Assembly: GCF_041260155.1 (NCBI RefSeq)
Contig: NW_027248277.1
Span: forward strand, 7,313,910 to 7,377,909
Length of the DNA stretch: 64,000 nucleotides
Direction: 5' to 3'
Source: Ptychodera flava
Taxonomy: Eukaryota > Hemichordata > Enteropneusta > Ptychoderidae
Positions 25,220-37,230 of this stretch are shown here, one piece after another; position 1 is the stretch's first letter, and each line of letters starts with the position of its first letter. The notes beneath the pieces are model-generated. The model saw only the letters and a list, made by a program, of their open reading frames with translations, did not search any database and was not told the origin of the DNA. A program made the translations under genes and the position numbers.

Positions 25220-26035
25220 CAGCTTTAGCTTCATGAATCTTTTTAATAACAATAATGGTGGAACGTATGCGACATATGAAATGCAAAAAAGCGACCCCCA
25301 ACCTTCAAATTATATTGTAAAATTTGACTCCCCCATTCATCAATCGTAAAACGTTATCCCCCATAAAAAAACAAACATTTTGCTTTGATCCATTAACCCT
25401 TTGCAAGGCCTGTAAATTAGTAAGTTTGCCTCCCTTTGTTTGCACATACCACCATATCAGAACTCTCAAACTCTCTTTTTTAGAATGGCAATACCAGTGC
25501 AACTGTTATTATACCTATAAAACCAGTCTTTCGTCCAGCATTGAAGTTCCCGAATTTAGATTCTCTTGCTGGTAGTATTTGCTGCCACAAATGACAGTCT
25601 GGCGTGGGGGGGGGGGGGGGTGTTACTAAAACTTTGCACTGCCAACCTACATTTGTGTTCTGAAAAAAAGATAAAACTGACGAGCACGCAAAAAGACATC
25701 ACTAGTGCTACTAATTTCTGGAACGTTCTCAGAAGAAAATTATAATTTCTTTTCAAACTGCTCTATTTTGCACCAAGCTTTTCTTTACACACTCCTATTA
25801 GGGTTTTGTGATTGAAACTTGTCAAAGATTTAACTTTGTAGCCAGTAGAATAAAAAAAATAACAAAAAACAAGTCATTAACAATGACATAGTCCCCACTT
25901 GTAATAGGAGTATTAGTCTTGATGGGGAAAGGGAAATGTGGTCATCAAGAAGTATCACTGGAGAGTATATGTTGAGATCTATGGGCACATGGGTCTCTGT
26001 CGTTGTTCCTAATTTGAAACACATGAGGCATGTCT
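25220..26035. other. Repeat-derived sequence, no gene
   Basis: 25250-25480 carries the 'GACCCCCAACCTTCAAAT' type of C-run-rich text seen in old interspersed repeats. G14 homopolymer near 25607-25620. Open frames on both strands look non-coding. Confidence 0.45.
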
Positions 26036-26039
26036 AAGT

Positions 26040-26806
26040 TATGGTTCTAAATCGGGAAAAAAGATCAGACCTGTAGCTGTATTGGCCAGCCAAGAAATAC
26101 ATATGCGCATAATAAATGAGGTACAAGATGTGACATCTTAAGGTCTAATATCCTATCAAAATTGAAGGGTATAGAACTTGTGGTTACTGAGTTATGCATA
26201 TATATGTATAATCAGGGTCAAAGGTCATCGAGGTCACGTGACATTTTGAAAAAAAATGTATTGCCAATTAATCCCTATATGCCAAAAATCAGACCTCTAA
26301 CTCTATTCGCTTGCCCAGAATTAGATATGTGCATAATTAATGAGGTAAAGCGTGTGTTGTCATAAGGTCTCCCATCCTACTAAATATAAAGGACATAGCA
26401 CTTGTGGTTACTTATTTATTGACATAAACGTATATTTTAGGTAAAAGGTCATTGAGGTCACATGACATTTTGTCAAAAAATTTCTATCCTATAGTTATCC
26501 CTATATACCAAAAATCAGACATCCAGCTCTATTGGCTTGCTTAGAATTAGATATGCACATAATTAATGAGGTAAAGTATATGGCGTCATATTGTCTTCCA
26601 TCACACCAAATATGAAGGGTTGTAGCACTTGTGGTTACTGAGTTATGGACAAATATGTATATTTGAGGTCAAAGGTCACCGAGGTCACGTGACATTTTGT
26701 CAAAATGTCTGAGATATCTGTGTGAATGGATGGACTCACGGATGGACGAACGGACGGACATGACCTAATCTATAAGCCCCCTGGACTTCATCCGTGGGGA
26801 CTAAAA
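26040..26806 (+). mobile_element. Family B element: ~226-bp tandem core, ACGG tail, terminal hairpin
   Basis: Three successive units share 'CCTATATGCCAAAAATCAGA', 'ATGTGCATAATTAATGAGGT' and 'GGTCAAAGGTCA...GAGGTCAC'. The last landmark recurs at 26215, 26441 and 26666, about 226 bp apart. The array ends in GGAC/ACGG repeats (26731-26760) and 'GCCCCCTGGACTTCATCC' plus 'GTGGGGACT', which can form a terminal stem. The build matches pearl/Helentron-like non-autonomous elements (inference). Confidence 0.7.
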
Positions 26807-26872
26807 ACTGTGTCACTGCATCCTTTCTGCAATATGAACACGATGAGAGACTAAATTTTTATTTTTCGTGGC

Positions 26873-27155
26873 CTTATACATGGGAGTCTATGGAGAACTG
26901 ACTTATACATGGGAGTCTATGGAGAACTGCCTTATACATGGGAGTCTATGGAGGTGTAAACTAAAAAGTCCTCTTACACGGCCAAATTTGAGTGCATTGT
27001 GAAACAAATCAACGTGCATATGTATGACATTAGGAGTAATCCTTGTACCAAGTTTGAATGAAATCGCTCCAGGCATCTCTGAGATACCTGCGTGAACGGA
27101 CGGACATGACCAAACCTATAAGTCCCCCCCTCCCCGGACGGTGTCCATGGGGACT
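26873..27155 (+). mobile_element. Second family B end with 29-bp minisatellite
   Basis: 'CTTATACATGGGAGTCTATG' plus nine more bases recurs three times with an exact 29-bp period (26873, 26902, 26931). A family B 3' end follows: 'GGACGGACATGACC' and a hairpin with perfect 7-bp stem AGTCCCC/GGGGACT near 27120-27154. Confidence 0.75.
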
Positions 27156-27164
27156 AATAAAGCA

Positions 27165-28440
27165 TTTGTTTACACATGGATAAAGGTAAATGTGAGACAT
27201 GAGTGAATAGTAAAATAAATATATTATGTATAAAACTGACATGCTCAGGATGGAACACATCACACTGCAGTTGAATGACTACACACACTCAAATGTGCTG
27301 CATTTACCCTGCACCACCAAGTGCAATACTTTCTTTTTTCTTCTTTTTTGCTATGTGATTCCAAAACACATGCATGCGAAGTTGTCTTTATATCAAAATT
27401 TTTTCCGTATGGTGCAGAAGGACGTATGACAAAACACAGATAAATCACCTGAAGGTTCTAAAAAGCTTGAATTCAAAACACAAGACTTGATAGATCCACA
27501 AAACTTATTTCATTGATGTTCAGTGTCCTCTCTATATGGATATAACATAAATCTAGATAATGGTCACATGGAACAAGTAACTTGCATAATACAGATACAC
27601 ATGCAGTAGTCTTGGTTACCCAGACTACACTTGGGGGCTGGGTAACCAAGACTACACATACAGGCAACTGCATCATGATGGCTATAATACAACAAGGAAA
27701 GGGTAATGCATGCAATCCATAAACTCCATTACAAACAAATAAGTCAAACCATACATTTCCCAGAGATCACAGTTTCATATATCCTTTGTGTTAGGCAGTT
27801 GGCAAAGATACACCACAAGTGCATTAATGTATTCATCAGTAATGGTAAAATGTAATTATACATCATAACAACCTACTCTGACTTATAGATGTCAAATGCA
27901 AATTGAAAAAAACAACATTAAAAATTTACAAAACTTGCCACATGCAACATTAAAATTGAAGAAAACAATCAACATGCTTTAAGCTATTCACCACATTTAG
28001 TTGCTTGCTTAATTTTAAATACAGCACAAAATGTTGGACTTTCTGAACTCAATAAAACAAATCATTCTTAGGCTAACTTTAGGCTCTGTATAAAATGCAG
28101 CAAAGACATAGCTGCATAAAGCAACACTATTATAAGTTATGATATTGCTTGTTCCAGTAGAAAAATATAAATCATTCTTACATGAAAGTAACATCTTTGG
28201 AAGTACAATATTGTATGTACAAAAATGAGAGGTAGGTGTTAGGAAAATGTTTCATTTGCTTGTTTGCAATCTGCAGTTCATCTATGTACCCATGAGTTGA
28301 TATACTCTCATCTTGGACAATATAAAACATGATCATATTGCGTCTGTATTACAATTATCAGTCAAAAAAACTCATCATCACCTTACTTGTTTGCTCACCT
28401 GAAGCAACCATAATTTCTCACTGGGTGCTCTAGCTAAACT
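27165..28440. other. Gene-free AT-rich stretch
   Basis: No coding signal recognised. The one structure of note is the perfect hairpin at 27606-27655. Confidence 0.5.
27606..27655. repeat. Perfect 18-bp stem-loop
   Basis: 'GTAGTCTTGGTTACCCAG' at 27606-27623 and its exact reverse complement at 27638-27655, with a 14-nt loop. If transcribed it would form a stable hairpin. Confidence 0.85.
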
Positions 28441-28444
28441 TGAA

Positions 28445-29000
28445 TGCCTATTTGCATAAGTATTTACAGCTGGTATATTTGGCACACCAAAGTGGTAATT
28501 ACCCACAAACTCAGCTGAGCAGTTTGCTACATGCCCAGGCATTTACCTAAACTAGGGTCTGTTTTATTGTCTGAAGACTGATAAGGAATCACCAAACCCA
28601 GCAGGCAGCTCCTCCACTGTGGAAACTGACATGCCTATACTGGAAAATTTTGAAAGGGGCAACAAAATATTGTACAGAGTCAAACATGATCTGTTGTAGT
28701 CATTCTGTGTCCTGTCTTTCCTTTTGTATTTGAAGTATAACTAAAACAAAGCGTGTTTTACACTCTTCAATATTTTATTGCCCCTTTCAAAACTCTCCCA
28801 TTAAGGGGTAATAGTCGAAATTGGTTTGTTCCAGTATAGGTATTATATTAGTTTCGCAGATTCATTATCAGTCTTCAGACAATATAACCAACTTCTCCTG
28901 ATTCCGATAAATGCCAGGGCATACAGCAAACTGCTCAGCTATGGTAATTACCTAATTGGTGTGATAAATATATACCTGCATCAGTTGTAGCAAATTATGC
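28445..29000. mobile_element. Long foldback element, about 550 bp
   Basis: Long mirrored arms. Left-arm landmarks are 'GTGGTAATTACC', 'TGAGCAGTTTGCT', 'TTGTCTGAAGACTGATAA', 'CTATACTGGAAAA' and 'TTTTGAAAGGGGCAA'. Each reappears in reverse complement and reverse order between 28760 and 28965. The arms are about 240 bp with indels around a centre near 28700-28740. Confidence 0.85.
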
Positions 29001-29029
29001 ATAGCAAATACCAGTTACAGTAATGGCTG

Positions 29030-29800
29030 ACTCAGCCTCTCAACCTGAATGGGGCATGATAATATTTTTTCTCCATAATAATAATGATTCAAAATTACCC
29101 ATTAAAATTTATAATAAATTTGTAGTTCAAATGATTTTTTCCCTTTCATTTTGATTTTAATATCATTTTACAATGCCCATTAGTACCATGTACATATATT
29201 TTTAACATCAGGACTAAACTTTTTAATACTATTGTTTGTTTTCTTGCATAGTTTGAAAGATGTCACTGTAGATAGCAAACTTGAAACAAATACCAGTTAT
29301 GGCCGAAACAGCCTCTCGAATTGAAATTGGTATGATGATATTTTTTATCCCAAAGATGACAATTCACAATTACCTAGTCCATTACGGGAAAGCTCCATTA
29401 ACTTAGGAATACCCCACTTCCCTACTAGGTCAAAGGAGGATTTATTTCACAGACCTGCCTTTCCTACAATGGCACCAGCTGGATAAGGTAAACATAACAA
29501 TGGAGAATTCACACCTTGGGGGTCTTCTGTTTGTCACCCGAGTTAGTCAGGCAAGGACCCGGGTTTCATGTACCATGCAAGTTAATGCAGTCTTTCCCTA
29601 ATGCAAATTTTAAGTACCGGTATATCATGACTTTGCAGTTCAAATTATTTTTGACAGGTACATTTTGATTTCAATATCAGTTTTCAAATGCCCATTAGTA
29701 CTTTGTATACGGATAGTTAGTTTTGAAACACCAAAATTGAACTTTAATACCATCGTTCATTGTCATAGTTTTAAAGATGTCAATGTCAATAAAACAATTT
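29030..29800. repeat. Two diverged direct repeats
   Basis: 'AAATACCAGTTA...CAGCCTCTC', 'TTCAAATGATTTTT'-type text, 'CATTTTGATTT', 'CAATGCCCATTAGTAC' and 'GTTT(A/G)AAAGATGTCA' occur in the same order in 29000-29270 and 29285-29780. They are old duplicates next to the foldback element and may be part of the same repeat unit. Confidence 0.65.
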
Positions 29801-30173
29801 AATCAAAATTAATTTGGTAAAAAAAGGAGTTTGAATTCTATCAGTTGTTCACATCTCTGACCCGCTGAATTAGCAGTTTGAAGTATGTACATAGTGGTCT
29901 TAAATTTTGCAAAAGACAGCATAAGTAAATATTATCAATGACTTGTCATTTGTCCATTTCTTTTCAAAACCTGATTTACAAGTAAATACAAAGATATATA
30001 TTATGATATCACACACTGAAATTTACACATGATAATTTCATCTCAATGTTTTAGATTTTACAGAATAGAACTTTTTGATGTATAAAAACATTCAAAGTAC
30101 ATCTTTTCATAATCATTAAGAATAAAAATTAGAAATGTTTTACAAATTATTAGTAAAAATATCATTACACACA

Positions 30174-30178
<5 letters not shown>
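29801..30178. other. No gene seen
   Basis: AT-rich, no repeat or coding feature recognised. Confidence 0.5.
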
Positions 30179-30256
<78 letters not shown>

Positions 30257-30306
30257 GTGTGTGTAATAGTGTGAAATGTAATGAATATTCATATATATAT
30301 ATACAT

Positions 30307-30389
<83 letters not shown>

Positions 30390-30390
30390 C
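30179..30390. repeat. (TA)n and (GA)n microsatellites
   Basis: TA tracts at 30179-30217, 30227-30248 and 30291-30339, then GA from 30339 to about 30390. Confidence 0.97.
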
Positions 30391-30641
30391 GAGAGATCAC
30401 CGTTTATCTAGAAATCATCCTTACTTTGGTGTTACTTGGACATGGATTAAGTTTTTACATACAGAAACCATGACATGTGGCAATATAAGAAACTGTACGC
30501 CCTAAAACAGTAAACTATTATGAACAATTTGAATTTACACATTGCTGACACTGTACCCATTTCATGAAAAAATAATCCTGATATTAGTAAAAATGGAATA
30601 TACACAATAACAATCCAGTTGGGATACTGGAGTGTGATGGA

Positions 30642-30691
30642 TTTATTAATAACAAAAGAAATGTACGTTGAACCTTTAAAAGGGATTTATT
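30642..30691 (-). terminator. Candidate poly(A) signals for the NACHT-LRR gene
   Basis: AATAAA on the minus strand at 30642-30647 and at 30686-30691, about 620-670 bp after the receptor stop codon. Either would give an ordinary 3'UTR. Confidence 0.45.
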
Positions 30692-31311
30692 GACCTGACA
30701 CATTTCTGAAAATTTTCCCTCCCATCAAACCAGCAATGCTATAAAAGTTAGACTTTGAAACAGAATACACACAAGCTATTACGGTGGCTTTCAAAATGCC
30801 AAAGGCCCATTTAAGATCAATGTGTTTTCTCCATGTACTGGTCGCTATATGCCACAGTTGTTTACAGAAAGAGAACATACAAAGGTGTCCCTTGAAAAAA
30901 TTTCAGTCAAAACTACGTCACTAAAAAAATGTTGCAAACAATTGCACTTGGAAGTATGGAACCCTTTGGGCAAACAAATTTCAAATAAAAAATGAATGGG
31001 ACAGGCGTAATGTAAAGAATGCATGACTATTAGCTGTTTGTTTTGTGAGACAGTGATCAACTGTTGAGCTCCCACAAAACACAAACCATGCCACCAGATT
31101 TTTAATTATTTACAAGCAAATTGCTGGTGCCGCAGTCATGGGTCACAAATGAAGGCTTTCAATTGGTAAACGTTTGTGCAAAGCCTGTCCTTGCCAATCC
31201 CGGTGACTGGTATATAAGTGTGCTGTTCAAATGACTATCCAAACTTGATTGGTAAGGGCTATGTCCTCCAGACATCTAAGCACGTATCCCAAGTACAATC
31301 ATTATCCATTA
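30692..31311 (-). other. Likely 3'UTR of the NACHT-LRR gene
   Basis: Non-coding sequence between the receptor stop and the nearest AATAAA. No repeat recognised. Confidence 0.45.
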
Positions 31312-34277
31312 CTATGAGTTGTGGCTGGATGCAGTACATTGTGATTCTATTGTTACATTCCTACAACTGGGCTCACACGATTGCAACCTTTCAGTGACCT
31401 GTTCCGTTGTCTCATCATTTTCATACAATTCAGATTCTTTGCAAGGTTTTCCATAAGGTGGTGCCTTCACAATTTCCCCTTCTAACCTGAGACTAAGACT
31501 TTCCCCTCTGTCTGTCCAAGTTTCAATCTCATCAACAAACTCAGAAATGAACTCAACCTGGAATGGGTTACCGTGGAGAATTACTCTTTCAATTTGTGGA
31601 TTACCTTTGATCCCTTTCAACAGAGTTCTTGTTGCACCTGACCTGAACTCTCCTTTCAGCTTCAAGAAGACTCTTTTTTTGACTCAGGGGCTGGATACTC
31701 AGCAAATGCCTCACCTAACCTTTTCAGGAAGCTGGGATAGAATGTCTTCCAGATTAATTTTACAGAATTCAGTTGGCTACACTTGATAAAATCAACAATG
31801 AGCAACTGATGAGCAACTGACAAGCAGATGAATGTGAACTTGAGTTTCTGCAATGACGAACTGTCAGAGAGGGCATCCAGGAGAGTTTCAACTTGACTGT
31901 TGGACTGAGAATACTCAGCTGCACTTGGTGATAAAGTTGTTAAGGACAGGGTAAACTTGGATAGTTTGCGCAATCTGACGATATCAGACAGTATTTTCAT
32001 TCCATCTGCACTGATTTGACCTGACCCGTTGAAGAGACCAGACACAGACAGAGAAACCAGCTCAGGATGGTTCAAAATGGCTAATTTCAGTTCATCAGAG
32101 TTAGGACAATCATTGAAGAAACAATCTGTCAAGATAAGAGACTTCAATGTTCTGTTTTGCTTCAGAGCTTCTGCAAAGGCTTTTACAAAGTTTCCAACTG
32201 CCTGCCTCTTCGGACAGATTTCCTGCCCATGATCACCTGCAGCTTTGCTCTGCCGAGCTACTTTGCAGCTTTGGGGGCACTGCTTCACAAAGACTGCAAA
32301 TAATCTCAGAGCTTCAAGTTTTTTAGTTTCCAGTACTTTAGGAATGGTCAATATAGCTTCCTCTTCCATGCTGTCAAGATAGACTTCAATACTCAAATTC
32401 TTCACACTTCTATTCAGAGCTACAGCTTTCATTATCCGGCTACACCTATCAAAAGACAGTGAGGTCAAGCAGAGATCTAGTTCCTCCAGCCATTTGCAGT
32501 TCTGCAGTGCTTCACTGAATCTTTGCAGCCCACAGCCCTCAACTTCTTCAAAATTTGAAAGCAGTAGGGACTGAATAACTCCATGGCATTTATTCTTTCT
32601 ACAATGATCAGATTTAAGCATGTAGGACAGCGCCACCAAAGTGTGGTCGGCTAGATCCTGCCGGAAGACATTCAAAAATACTCGCTTTTGTTCAGACAGA
32701 CTACTTACGATAGAATGTGTGTAGTTGTGAGGAGATTTACTCTGTGCAAGACATCTGCACACTAGCAGGATGCATCTGTAGGCACATTCTCTCGGAGCAT
32801 TTTCATTCTCCATCAATGCTTTGTATTGCCGACCAAATGCATCAAAGAATGGGGCTGCTTGATCTCCAAGAAACCTGCAAGGAAAACGCAGACATTTTCC
32901 ATGCTTTGTCGGCTTTCCTGTGATTTCCCGCAAGACCAACACTCATCATATGTACTATTCTTGTTGACTTCCTTGACATACATGGCGGCCAACAGTTGCT
33001 GAAACATGCTATTAGTGAAGGAATAAATGAGGCCTTCTTTGGAATGTCTAACAATTGTCACCAAAAACCCAAGACCAACTACATCACAAACAGTAACATT
33101 GTCCTCAATTTTCTCTTCATCTACCTCACATGTAATTTCCTTCTCCGTAAAAGTCAGCTTGCCTTCTCTTATACCTTTCCAAGCAAGGGAATAGTTGACA
33201 AAACATCTCTGTTTGAGTTGTGTTTTAGAGATGGTGTGAGTTTTACTGTATTTTGTTAACGATGAATGAAAGATTTTCTCGAAAATTCAGTTTCGGAAGC
33301 AAGCTTAAATTTGTCTTCATCATATTTCCAATGCACACACATAAGAAGGCAAAATAGGGGACTGGACATGATGCAACGCAACTTGCAGTTTGACTGCAGC
33401 AGCTCTTGTAGCCTTTTACCTTGCCCTTGATCTTTTTGGAAGAATAATCTAATGTACTCACTCACATCTTCTCCAACAAAGGTACACACTCCATAATATT
33501 TCCGACATTTTATGACTGGAAGATTTTGGGCTGTGAATATGGCATGTGTTTTGACAAGGTACTCAAGGTTGATGAACTTACTGAGACCATGGTTTGTGCT
33601 TGGCACCTCATCTAAAGCATCAACTATGAAACAAACCTTCTCCTGGTTTTCCTGAATCCAATGCTCTAAATCTACTCTTCCGATACCAATGATTTCAGCC
33701 CATGGAAGCAACTGATCAAACACAGCATCTATAATTGACATCCCACTACTAATTCGTTTACCCTCTAAATAGAACAAAAGGTCAAATTTACTCAACTTAT
33801 TACACTTACTTTCTGTTTCTGTCTGCTTGTCAAACTTTTTACTCCAGGTGTACACAATATGCTGACAGAAAATTGTTTTTCCCTGACCAGACCCACCATA
33901 AATGACAATTCTCTGATCTGTACTGAGATCTAACTGATCCTGTGGGATGTCAACCTGTTTGTGTAAGGCTTTGTTTACATCTCTAAATCTCAACGGAACA
34001 TAGACATTCATCTCTAACTCAAACTTCTGGTACAATGTCACTGCGGTGTATTTCTCAAACCGTATACTGTACACTTCTTCAAGATGTCGTCTACAAACTT
34101 TTGAAATGCATGATGGTATGCCATCTTCTCGTGAAGTTGAAGAGTGGACAGTCTTTGATGATCTAGTGATACCAGGCCCAGGTTCTAACTCCTGGATACT
34201 TGTCACTGTTCTCTCCTTTAAAGTGACTGGTTGCTGGGACTCCGGATCTCCTACTTTTGATGGTGAATATGTATGAA
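31312..34277 (-). CDS. NACHT-LRR (NLR-type) innate immune receptor, main exon
   Basis: Starts in phase 1 after ATCCAACAG and runs to the stop at 31312. Order on the minus strand: a Ser/Thr/Glu-rich lead; 'YQKFELEMNVYVPLRF' just before the NACHT; Walker A 'GGSGQGKT' (about codon 127); Walker B 'VCFIVDALDEVP' (about 212); 'CRKYYGVCTFVGEDVSEYI'; winged-helix end 'IYSFTNSMFQQLLAAMYV'; then about 450 residues of degenerate LRRs such as 'LEELDLCLTSLSF', 'LKSLILTDCFF' and 'LVSLSVSGLF'. NLRs sense microbial or damage signals in the cytosol and oligomerise through NACHT. No death-fold domain is in this exon; effector parts may be upstream. Three single-base frame breaks (near 33274-33277, 32871-32873 and 31674-31680) each look like one missing base at a homopolymer. 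With three bases restored the exon is one open frame, so I read it as an intact gene. Confidence 0.93.
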
Positions 34278-34385
34278 CTGTTGGATGAAATGAAGCACAT
34301 CCTGTATTGACTTTAATTGTGACAATTACATCAAGGGTCAAAGTGAGGGGCATTTACTACAAATAGTAAAATAAATATTCAAAAT

Positions 34386-35819
34386 ACCATCAATGACACC
34401 GAGCTCACGTTTATTTCGATGTGGCAGAACAGAGAGAGTATATTTAACTAAGTTTACCCCTTGAAAAATGCATACCAAGTTTCAAAGCAATCAGCCGAGC
34501 GATTTCAGAGAAAATGATATTTGACCAAAAATGGGAAAATTTCCCGTAAAATACAAATATGAAAATTTCGCCACAATTCGAAGAGGCTCCACTAAGTACC
34601 GCGGGTATGCCTCTAGGTACATGCACACCAAGTTTCAATGCAATCAGAAAAGTTAATAGAGAGAAAATGATTTTTGGACCAAAAATGGGAAAAATACCAT
34701 CAAGGGACAGTGTGCTCATATTATTGGTTTGAATTGGTCCATCAAGAAATGTTTCAACCAGAAAAACAAGAACGACAAAAGTAAATAAGGTCTGAAACTT
34801 TAGGTGCTGGAGGTCAACTTTAGGAACAGACTTAGCAGAGGAATGTTTCAACACAGTCCTTAATGGTTTCAGCAGGTTCTGCCAATATGTATCAGTTCAT
34901 GAACAATGACAGGAGGACTCAAGGTCAGTGGAGTAGCCTGTTTCAGTCACTGCCACCACTCCTACACATAATAGGTACACTACATAGGTTAAAGGTCATA
35001 AACCTCTGACTCAGATGTGTAGGCTGTTTCAGTTAATACCATAACTCCCGCACATTTGCAGGATCCCCTTTTTCTTACCTCATTTGCATATTTTTGATAC
35101 TGACATGTTCATTTGAACAACGTCACATCTAAACCCCTGGGTCGACCTGTACACCAAATACTAAGATTGTTGGTGCGGCTGTTTTGGAGCTTTTGCGTGA
35201 GACGGACCTACATCCACACATACATACATACATACATACAGACGCCACCATTTGAGCTCTTTTTCTGTATTTTACACATACCAATATGAGATAAAAATTG
35301 CTCCAAAAATGCAAATATGAAAATTTCACCACAACTTGAACAAATTTGACAGAGGCCAACTCCATTATCATGTGTACCAAATTTCAAGGCAATGGGACGA
35401 GTGCTTCAGAGGAGATGATTTTTTTACCAAAACCGGGAAAAATTGCCCAAAAATACAGCTGTCATAATTACACCACAATTTGAACAAATGTAACTTAAGT
35501 CATCATAAACAACTTGCATACCAAGTTTCAACCCAATATGGTCTGTGATTACAGAGTTTTAGCAATTTGAAAGACTTTCCCCTTTTTTACTTCTTTTGCA
35601 TTAATTATGACACTGACATGTTCTTGAACAAATACATATCTCCACCCCTGGGTACACCTGTACACCAAATACTAAGGGTAGGTGCTACGGTTTAGGAGTT
35701 TTTGATGTGGACAGATATACATCTGCATATACTTACATACAGACATACAGAAGCTGCCGTCCTACCATATGAGCTCTCTTTGGTATATATACATATACCA
35801 AAGTGAGCTAAAAATCTAC
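34386..35819 (+). mobile_element. Family A element array (three degenerate sub-units with CATA tracts)
   Basis: Monomers of roughly 105-135 bp with 'CATACCAAGTTTCAAAGCAA', 'GATTTCAGAGAAAATGA' and 'TACAAATATGAAAATTTC'. They are followed twice by the conserved 3' block, CATA repeats and the hairpin end 'GAGCTCTTTTTCTG' or 'GAGCTCTCTTTGGTAT'. Comparison with the paralogous unit at 37231-38070 shows this array interrupts an older duplicated host segment. Confidence 0.75.
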
Positions 35820-36535
35820 GATACAACATAATTTTGCAACATTTTTAGGAAATCTGAATGACATTCTCCATTGAGACCTATAAACTTTACGTAAAAGCAC
35901 AACGATCAGTGTCTGAGAAGGAGCAATATTACTGAACGATGTTTGCATGATGGACAACATCAGTCACTGGAGATGAAGCAAAAACCAACTTTAATAGAAA
36001 ACTGAAGATATTATTATATGAACAAAGCTACATAAATTATACCTGGGGTATCCATAGCAAAATTCAAGCAAGCAGACTGGTAATTCCTGAGGTTTCGTTT
36101 TTTACTGTTTTTTGTTTAGCATATTTTTTCCACTTCAACAAGATCATATTTCAACCTGTTATAAATCCAAAAAATACTTTGGTGATACACAAGTTGTCCT
36201 CGTTAAATTATTGGACTCTGTATGAATATTTCCTGACAAATTTTGCATTTGAGAAAGAAACAAAGAATAGACACTCAGCACTTGCACAGTTATGATCAAT
36301 TTATGAATACATAAACAAAAGAAATAGATACTTGCAGCATTGCATAAAGAATACTTACCATACTGGCTGGCAGATTGACTTCCTTCAAAAGTAAACTCAA
36401 GACCTTTGGGATAGGATGAATAAAAGTATTTGTGAAACTGAATGTTTACATTCTGAAAACAGTACATGTATGTCAAAGTACATTTGTTGCATGTGGTACA
36501 ATGTAGCAACACTTGCATACTATACACTGATGTTA
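35820..36535 (-). repeat. Segmental duplication, copy 1 (right part)
   Basis: Matches 37353-38070 almost throughout, including the 140-bp run beginning 'ACTGGTAATTCCTGAGG'. It contains the small exon 36359-36403. Confidence 0.9.
36359..36403 (-). CDS. Linker exon candidate, copy 1
   Basis: 45 nt, phase 1-1, between CCCAAAG and GTAAGTAT on the minus strand. Encodes '(G)LEFTFEGSQSASQYG'. Phase matches the NACHT exon at 34277. The acceptor is weaker than in copy 2. It is likely part of the region upstream of the NACHT. Confidence 0.5.
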
Positions 36536-37230
36536 CGTTATCTTTCTATTTCAAGAAATACTTCTATTTAAACAACATATTCACACCATACCAAGCTAAA
36601 ATTTAAAGACAAAGTGCTGTGAGACTTTTCAGTATTTTTGTTTGCTGTGTAAGGTTACAATCTAACAGCTTCTATGTGTGAACTCAGGGTGCAGTTACTG
36701 TATTGTTATTGAAACCGGAATTTCTGTTCCTCATTTATATAAAAAACATGCCAGTATGTAAGTTGTGTTGCAATGCATAAGACTTAGTACTTACATATAA
36801 AAATGCTTGTATCTTTGTATAGAAGGATGCTTTTCAAGGGCAAAAAACAACTTGAAACAATTGCAAATTACATATTTAGTAAATGCAAAAACTACACTAA
36901 CCTCCATCATCATCTTGCTCAAGAAATGATGATGAGGTTTGTTCTGAAACTGAGTTGTTCCCTACATGAACAGCGTTGTGATCCCAAACTGCCATACCAC
37001 CCACAGATCCATGGATAATGATTGGTCTTACCATTTGTATGGTATGTCTAGGAGATTGTCTCGGATCAAAAATGCTCTCTGTAACAATATCACAAAAATT
37101 TTATTCAGTTATGCGCATGTATGTGTAAACCTATTCCTTCTTAATGAGGCTAGACCAAAATAATGAACACTGGATAAACAATTAATATTCTCTGCCCTGA
37201 AAATATGATCCATAAGTTATTTCTCTTGTG

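Noticed and set aside
37032-37078. Possible 47-nt minus-strand exon (TTGTTACAG ... ATG|GTAAGA)
   Set aside because: The splice sites look good, but its length breaks the phase-1 series of neighbouring exons and the peptide is too short to judge.
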